Shown here: piece after piece, positions 23,158 through 27,043 of the stretch | How positions within the stretch are numbered: the first letter of the stretch is position 1 | Layout of the letters: every line of letters starts with the position of its first letter | Origin: a virus | DNA length: 27,043 nucleotides | Reading direction: 5' to 3' (one strand) | IMG/VR virus record: IMGVR_UViG_3300042523_000921 | Coordinates: 1 to 27,043 of that record | Position numbers and translations under genes: made by a program | Notes under the pieces: generated by a model | Seen by the model: the letters and a program-made list of their open reading frames with translations, nothing else | Database searches by the model: none | What the model was told of the DNA's origin: nothing

Positions 23158-24159
23158 GTGATTAAGACATTATTAGTAGACGGAGACAATCTGTTTAAAA
23201 TTGGATTTCACGGAGTTAGAGGGATGTATGATGGGGGTGACCACTTAGGTGGCATCTACCACTTCATTAACATCATAAAAAAGTTTCTTGAAGAACATAA
23301 CTTGGATAAAGTTGTTGTCTTTTGGGACGGAGACTCGAACTCATCTATTAGGAAAACGATTTATCCACAATACAAGGCGAATAGAAAAAGGGACATGAAC
23401 GAGTATAAGTACGAGTCATACCTTCAACAAAAATCTCGAGTTAAACAATACCTCGAGGAGATATTCGTACGCCAAGTTGAAATGATAAACAACGAGGCTG
23501 ATGACCTGATAGCTTACTACTGTAAAGTATCAAATGAGGAGGATATCATTATCTTCTCTGCAGATAAAGACTTAACACAACTCATATCAGAAAGAGTTAC
23601 CATATATTCTCCAATCTCAAAACAATATTTTAAGAACGGAGATATGATAACTATCAATAAGGTTGACATACCACATTATAATGTTTTAGTTACCAAAATT
23701 TTCACAGGAGACAAGTCCGACAATATCGATGGTATTGAAGGGTTGGGGGAAAAGACTTTATTAAAGTTCTTTCCTGAATTACATGAAAAACCCTGTACTA
23801 TGGAAGAATTACTCTATATTGCACGAAATAACGAGCAAAAGAAAAAACCAAAAGCTCTTGAGAATATTTTGACTGGTAAGACAAAAAATGGTATACTTGG
23901 TGAGGAGTTCTATAATACAAATAAAAAGATTGTAGACCTTGAGAACCCACTTATTACCGATGAAGGTAAAGAACTCGTAAAACAAATACACACCGATACA
24001 ATTGACCCCACAGATAGAGGATACAAAAACTTAATGAGAATGATGATGGAGGATGGCCTCTTTAAGTACCTCCCCAAGAACGACGAGGCTTGGGTAAATT
24101 TCCTCAAACCATTTATGAAATTAACACGAAAAGAAAAACGTAATACAAACAAAAATTAA
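23158..24159 (+). CDS. rnh: 5'-3' exonuclease / RNase H (FEN-like, T4 Rnh type)
   Basis: A flap-endonuclease-family 5' nuclease that removes RNA primers and flaps from lagging-strand fragments. At 333 aa it is near T4 RNase H (305 aa). Metal-binding acidic residues are all visible: LLVDGDNLF (Asp8, Asp10), FWDGD (Asp57, Asp59), NNEADDLIAYY (Glu113, Asp115, Asp116), FSADKDLTQL (Asp136, Asp138) and FTGDKSDNIDGI (Asp185, Asp188). The last leads into the helix-hairpin-helix DNA-binding element GIEGLGEKTL. The basic segment YPQYKANRKRD (69-79) matches the arch region. The start is taken as GTG 23158: an in-frame TAA lies at 23146, and the ATG at 23156 runs straight into TGA in another frame, so GTG gives the expected IKTLLVDGDN start. 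The next gene begins after 3 nt. Confidence 0.92.
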   Translation: MIKTLLVDGDNLFKIGFHGVRGMYDGGDHLGGIYHFINIIKKFLEEHNLDKVVVFWDGDSNSSIRKTIYPQYKANRKRDMNEYKYESYLQQKSRVKQYLEEIFVRQVEMINNEADDLIAYYCKVSNEEDIIIFSADKDLTQLISERVTIYSPISKQYFKNGDMITINKVDIPHYNVLVTKIFTGDKSDNIDGIEGLGEKTLLKFFPELHEKPCTMEELLYIARNNEQKKKPKALENILTGKTKNGILGEEFYNTNKKIVDLENPLITDEGKELVKQIHTDTIDPTDRGYKNLMRMMMEDGLFKYLPKNDEAWVNFLKPFMKLTRKEKRNTNKN

Positions 24160-24162
24160 AAC

Positions 24163-24615
24163 ATGAGAGAGCAAGACAGCACAAAAATGGAATTCCTTTT
24201 GACATTGAATGACAACATTGTAGTTCAAAGATTCTTCAACGTTAGAGGGTATACCCCGAAAGCGAAAAACTCGATGGAGTTATATGAATTCATCCTGAGT
24301 TTGAAAAATGAATTACAATATGCCTTGAAAATGAAGACAGTAATTTACATGATGGACAACAGAGATGCAATTGAGCATGACCCATCAATTATGAACACAT
24401 CTTATACGGATGGTCCTGAAATTTTTAACATTTATGTTAAAGTTGGAGAACAGACAATTTGTCATAGAGTTTTTGACGGAAAATTTTATCCACCAAAAGT
24501 TCGTTATACAGTGGACGTAAGACCATTTTTAAAAGAGGTTCTTCGCGAGTTAACTGACATTTTTTCAAACAACAAATTAACTTACGAATATTTGGAATTT
24601 GACCTTAGCAAGTAA
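24163..24615 (+). CDS. Conserved-looking protein of unknown function, 150 aa
   Basis: No function can be read from this 150-aa protein. It has a mixed alpha/beta pattern: a leading strand region (MEFLLTLNDNIVVQRFFNV), a helix MELYEFILSLKNELQYAL, the segment YMMDNRDAIEHDPSIMNTSY, strands IFNIYVKVGEQTICHRVFDG, and a C-terminal helix VRPFLKEVLRELTDIF. The ATG at 24163 follows the nuclease stop by 3 nt, but the later in-frame ATG at 24187 (starting MEFLL) is an equally good start and begins at the first structured residues. The gene sits between the 5' nuclease and the replicative helicase, where T4 has uvsX-40-41; no resemblance to gp40 is visible. A replication accessory role is a guess from position. 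It ends 38 nt before the helicase gene. Confidence 0.8.
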   Translation: MREQDSTKMEFLLTLNDNIVVQRFFNVRGYTPKAKNSMELYEFILSLKNELQYALKMKTVIYMMDNRDAIEHDPSIMNTSYTDGPEIFNIYVKVGEQTICHRVFDGKFYPPKVRYTVDVRPFLKEVLRELTDIFSNNKLTYEYLEFDLSK

Positions 24616-24653
24616 CTATTTAATTAATACGAGGGATAATTTTAAAACAATAT

Positions 24654-26039
24654 ATGAACAAAAATTTCGATTATTTAGGTAATACATTTCAGATACAACT
24701 ACTGAATCAGATAGTTGTAGACAAAGACTTTTCATCGTCTATTATGGACGTGATTGAGTCATCGTACTTTGACAACAAGTACTTTAAAATCATCTTGCAG
24801 ATGATAAAAGAATACTATGTAAAGTATGAATCAACTCCTAATTTTGAAACTCTTGACCAAATTGTTAAATCAGAAATTACACAAGAAATTGTTGCAAAAG
24901 TGGTCTTAGATACCTTGAAACAGGTAAAAGACGCGCCTTTTGAAGGAACTGTATTTGTTCAGGAAAAGGCTTTAAAGTTCTGTAAACAACAAGAACTTCA
25001 AAAGGCTATGGACAAGGCTCAGAAGATTATTACTGAGGGTGATTTTGAGTCTTATGATAAAGTTGAGGGATTAGTGAGAAACGCGTTACAAGTTGGTGAA
25101 ATTGACAAAGGACAAACGGATATTTTTGATAACTTGGATACCGTATTAGAAGAAGATTATAGACATCCAATTCCAATGGGGATTGCGGGAATTGACAGAC
25201 TACTTAAAGGTGGTTTAGCTAAGGGTGAGATAGGTGTAATCCTTGCACCAACTGGTGTTGGTAAAACTACTATCTTAACCAAGATTGCAAACACTGCATT
25301 TAACTTAGGATACAATGTCCTTCAAGTATTTTTTGAGGATAACCCTAAGATTATTCAGAGAAAACACTTCACACTTTGGACAGGAATTGAACCAGACAAT
25401 TTGGTGAAAAATAGAGATGAGGTAATGTCAAAGGTCACTGAGATTCAAGAGACTATGAAAAACAAATTGGTTCTTAAAAAGTTGGCATCTGATACTATGA
25501 CTATGAATCAAATCAAAGGTCAAGTAAGAAAAATGATTGCAGACGGAAACAAAATTGATTTAATCATGTTAGATTATATCGATTGTATATTACCTGAATC
25601 AACAAGTAAAGATGAGTGGAAAGCTGAAGGTTCTGTAATGAGAGGATTTGAAGCAATGTGTCATGAGCTAGACTTAGTCGGATGGACCGCCACACAAGGT
25701 AATAGGTCTTCAATTTCAGCTGAAGTAGTAACGACAGACCAAATGGGTGGGTCAATTAAAAAGGCTCAAGTTGGTCACGTAATCATCTCTGTAGCTAAGA
25801 CCCTCCAACAAAAAGAAATGAACCTCGCAACTATTGCAATAACAAAATCTCGTCTAGGTAAAGACGGAGTAGTTTTTGAGAATTGTAAATTTAACAATGA
25901 GTTACTTGAAATCGATACTGAAAGTTCAGTTACATTCTTAGGTTTTGAAGAACAACAAGAAGAAAGAAAAAGAGATAGAGTAAAAGAGTTAATGGAGAAA
26001 AGAAAACAAAAAGAAGAACAACAGAAACAACAATCTTAA
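24654..26039 (+). CDS. Replicative DNA helicase, gp41-like (DnaB family)
   Basis: A hexameric helicase that unwinds ahead of the replication fork on the lagging strand and works with the primase. At 461 aa it matches T4 gp41 (475 aa). The N-terminal helical domain (1-150) starts MNKNFDYLGNTFQIQLLNQI. The linker leads into a RecA-like motor: PMGIAGIDRLLKGGL (174-188), Walker A APTGVGKTT (198-206), FFEDN (226-230) carrying the catalytic Glu position, Walker B LIMLDYID (303-310), then GWTATQGNRSS with the sensing Gln/Asn, and MGGSIKKAQVGHVI with the C-terminal arginine-rich helix region typical of the family. The tail from about 440 is Lys/Glu/Gln-rich (MEKRKQKEEQQKQQS) and probably flexible. 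The primase is not in this window. Confidence 0.93.
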   Translation: MNKNFDYLGNTFQIQLLNQIVVDKDFSSSIMDVIESSYFDNKYFKIILQMIKEYYVKYESTPNFETLDQIVKSEITQEIVAKVVLDTLKQVKDAPFEGTVFVQEKALKFCKQQELQKAMDKAQKIITEGDFESYDKVEGLVRNALQVGEIDKGQTDIFDNLDTVLEEDYRHPIPMGIAGIDRLLKGGLAKGEIGVILAPTGVGKTTILTKIANTAFNLGYNVLQVFFEDNPKIIQRKHFTLWTGIEPDNLVKNRDEVMSKVTEIQETMKNKLVLKKLASDTMTMNQIKGQVRKMIADGNKIDLIMLDYIDCILPESTSKDEWKAEGSVMRGFEAMCHELDLVGWTATQGNRSSISAEVVTTDQMGGSIKKAQVGHVIISVAKTLQQKEMNLATIAITKSRLGKDGVVFENCKFNNELLEIDTESSVTFLGFEEQQEERKRDRVKELMEKRKQKEEQQKQQS

Positions 26040-26061
26040 TACAAAAAAAATACAATTAATT

Positions 26062-27009
26062 ATGGAGAAAATTTTAGTAGAGAATCCTAACAGATTCGTC
26101 ATATTTCCAATTCAACACGACGATATTTGGGAGTTCTATAAGAACCACCAAGCGGCATTATGGACAGCGGAAGAAGTTGACTTAACAAACGATATCAGAG
26201 ATTGGAATAATCTTACTGAAAACGAACAATATTTCGTTAAAAATATATTATCATTCTTTGCGGCATCGGATGGTATTGTTAACGAAAATCTCGCCGAAAA
26301 CTTCTATAGAGAAGTACAATACCCTGAAGCTAAGTTCTTCTACGGGTTCCAATTGATGATGGAGAATATTCATAGTTTGATGTATTCTTTATTAATTGAC
26401 ACGTACATCTCAAACGAAGAAGAGAAACACTTATGTTTCACTGCCTTAGATAACCTACCTGCAGTACAAAAGAAAGCAAAATGGGCTCTTGATTGGATTG
26501 ATAACGCATCTTTCCAAGACAGACTTGTGGCTTTTGCTGCGGTTGAAGGAATATTCTTCTCAGGGTCATTTTGTTCAATCTTTTGGTTGAAATCAAGAGG
26601 AATCATGCAAGGACTATGTAATGCAAATACTTTAATTTTTAAAGATGAAAACTTACATTGTGACTTTGCAATCCATTTGGTAAACAATCACTTAGAAAAC
26701 AAACCAACTGAAAAAAGAATTAGAGAAATCTTATTATCTGCACTTGAAATTGAAAAAGAATTTATCACAGAATCTTTACCTGTTTCCCTAATCGGTATGA
26801 ACTCAAATTTAATGAAACAATACCTTGAATTTGTAACCGATGGGTTATTAGTTAAATTTGGTTGTAAAAAAGAATTTAACGTTGAACAACCATTTAAGTT
26901 TATGGAACAAATCGCAGTTGAAACAAAGGGTAACTTCTTTGAGTCAAGAACGATGGAATACCAAAAAGCGAAACTAAACGAAACATTATCTTTTGATTCT
27001 GATTTCTAA
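26062..27009 (+). CDS. nrdB: Ribonucleotide reductase small subunit, class Ia
   Basis: The R2 subunit, which holds the di-iron/tyrosyl-radical cofactor and delivers the radical to the large subunit, converting ribonucleotides to deoxyribonucleotides for phage DNA synthesis. At 315 aa it is a normal-length intact gene. All expected ligands are present: Asp70 (AASDGIVNEN), Glu101 and His104 (MMENIHS), radical Tyr108 in E..H...Y, Glu162 (AVEG), and Glu196 and His199 (FKDENLHCDF). The closest visible style is eukaryotic-type R2 (FFAASDGIVNENL), also found in Bacteroidota. The C terminus, LSFDSDF, ends in the acidic-Phe peptide that docks on the large subunit. Unlike T4 nrdB there is no intron. 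A further gene seems to start at 27028, probably the large subunit by T4-like and host operon logic, but that cannot be read here. Confidence 0.96.
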   Translation: MEKILVENPNRFVIFPIQHDDIWEFYKNHQAALWTAEEVDLTNDIRDWNNLTENEQYFVKNILSFFAASDGIVNENLAENFYREVQYPEAKFFYGFQLMMENIHSLMYSLLIDTYISNEEEKHLCFTALDNLPAVQKKAKWALDWIDNASFQDRLVAFAAVEGIFFSGSFCSIFWLKSRGIMQGLCNANTLIFKDENLHCDFAIHLVNNHLENKPTEKRIREILLSALEIEKEFITESLPVSLIGMNSNLMKQYLEFVTDGLLVKFGCKKEFNVEQPFKFMEQIAVETKGNFFESRTMEYQKAKLNETLSFDSDF

Positions 27010-27027
27010 TTTATTACTATTAAAAAT

Positions 27028-27043
27028 ATGATGTCACTAAAAA
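27028..27043 (+). CDS. Possible start of the next gene (3' partial)
   Basis: After the NrdB stop there is an 18-nt A/T-rich gap and then ATGATG, giving the visible start MMSLK or MSLK. The context (TTAAAAAT before ATG) is the same as at other starts here. The large ribonucleotide reductase subunit would be expected beside nrdB, but five codons cannot confirm it. Confidence 0.35.

Noticed and set aside
24598-24626. TTTGACC followed by TAATTAAT before the helicase gene as a promoter
   Set aside because: The -10/-7 part matches neither sigma70 nor the Bacteroidota box well, so it was not listed as a feature.
26370-26687. 105-codon minus-strand open frame opposite nrdB
   Set aside because: It is a shadow of the conserved metal-ligand region of NrdB with no recognisable protein features.
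1-27043. tRNA genes, CRISPR arrays, insertion sequences, introns or homing endonucleases
   Set aside because: Gaps between genes are all under 100 nt and show no cloverleaf, spaced repeats, transposase or intron-interrupted gene; nrdB, often interrupted in T4-like phages, is continuous.

Overview
The window is part of a large, AT-rich tailed-phage genome (a contractile-tail myophage of the broad T4-like lineage). All genes lie on the + strand with almost no intergenic space. The evidence is a recognisable set of T4-type genes: tail sheath (gp18), tail tube (gp19), a gp26-like tail/baseplate assembly protein, a tape-measure-like protein, a gp53-like LysM baseplate protein, gp32 single-strand DNA-binding protein, UvsX recombinase, RNase H-type 5' nuclease, gp41-type replicative helicase and a class Ia ribonucleotide reductase small subunit. 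No start codon is preceded by a Shine-Dalgarno sequence. The clearest promoter also fits the Bacteroidota -33/-7 pattern, and the gp32 homologue ends in a bacterial SSB-like tip. Together these suggest a host in Bacteroidota (for example a flavobacterium); this is inference.

Layout. Positions 1-4719 hold the sheath (5' end outside the window), a HAD-fold protein, the tube, the gp26-like protein and a short overlapping +1-frame ORF that may be reached by programmed frameshifting. Positions 4766-19873 hold the tape-measure candidate and three overlapping or abutting baseplate genes, two of them giant (1680 and 2618 aa). The giants carry embedded domains, including an OmpA-like segment, a gpD/gp27-like hub segment, a possible cell-wall-hydrolase-like segment and an IPT/TIG domain. 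Positions 19905-20839 hold two unassigned proteins. A strong terminator and a near-perfect promoter at about 20843-20900 mark the switch to the replication block (20935-27009): gp32, a 97-aa protein, UvsX, 5' nuclease, a 150-aa protein, gp41 helicase and NrdB. A further gene probably begins at 27028.

How the genes work together. The first block builds the contractile tail and the cell-puncturing baseplate. The second makes dNTPs (NrdB) and runs recombination-dependent replication: gp32 coats ssDNA, UvsX exchanges strands, gp41 unwinds and the nuclease removes RNA primers. Hairpin terminators divide the tail block into small units. A TATTTAT motif recurs upstream of several tail genes and may be a late-promoter element.

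No tRNA, CRISPR array, insertion sequence, intron or leftward gene was found, and there is no gene-free stretch over 300 bases. All names are from reading motifs and gene order; no database search was possible.
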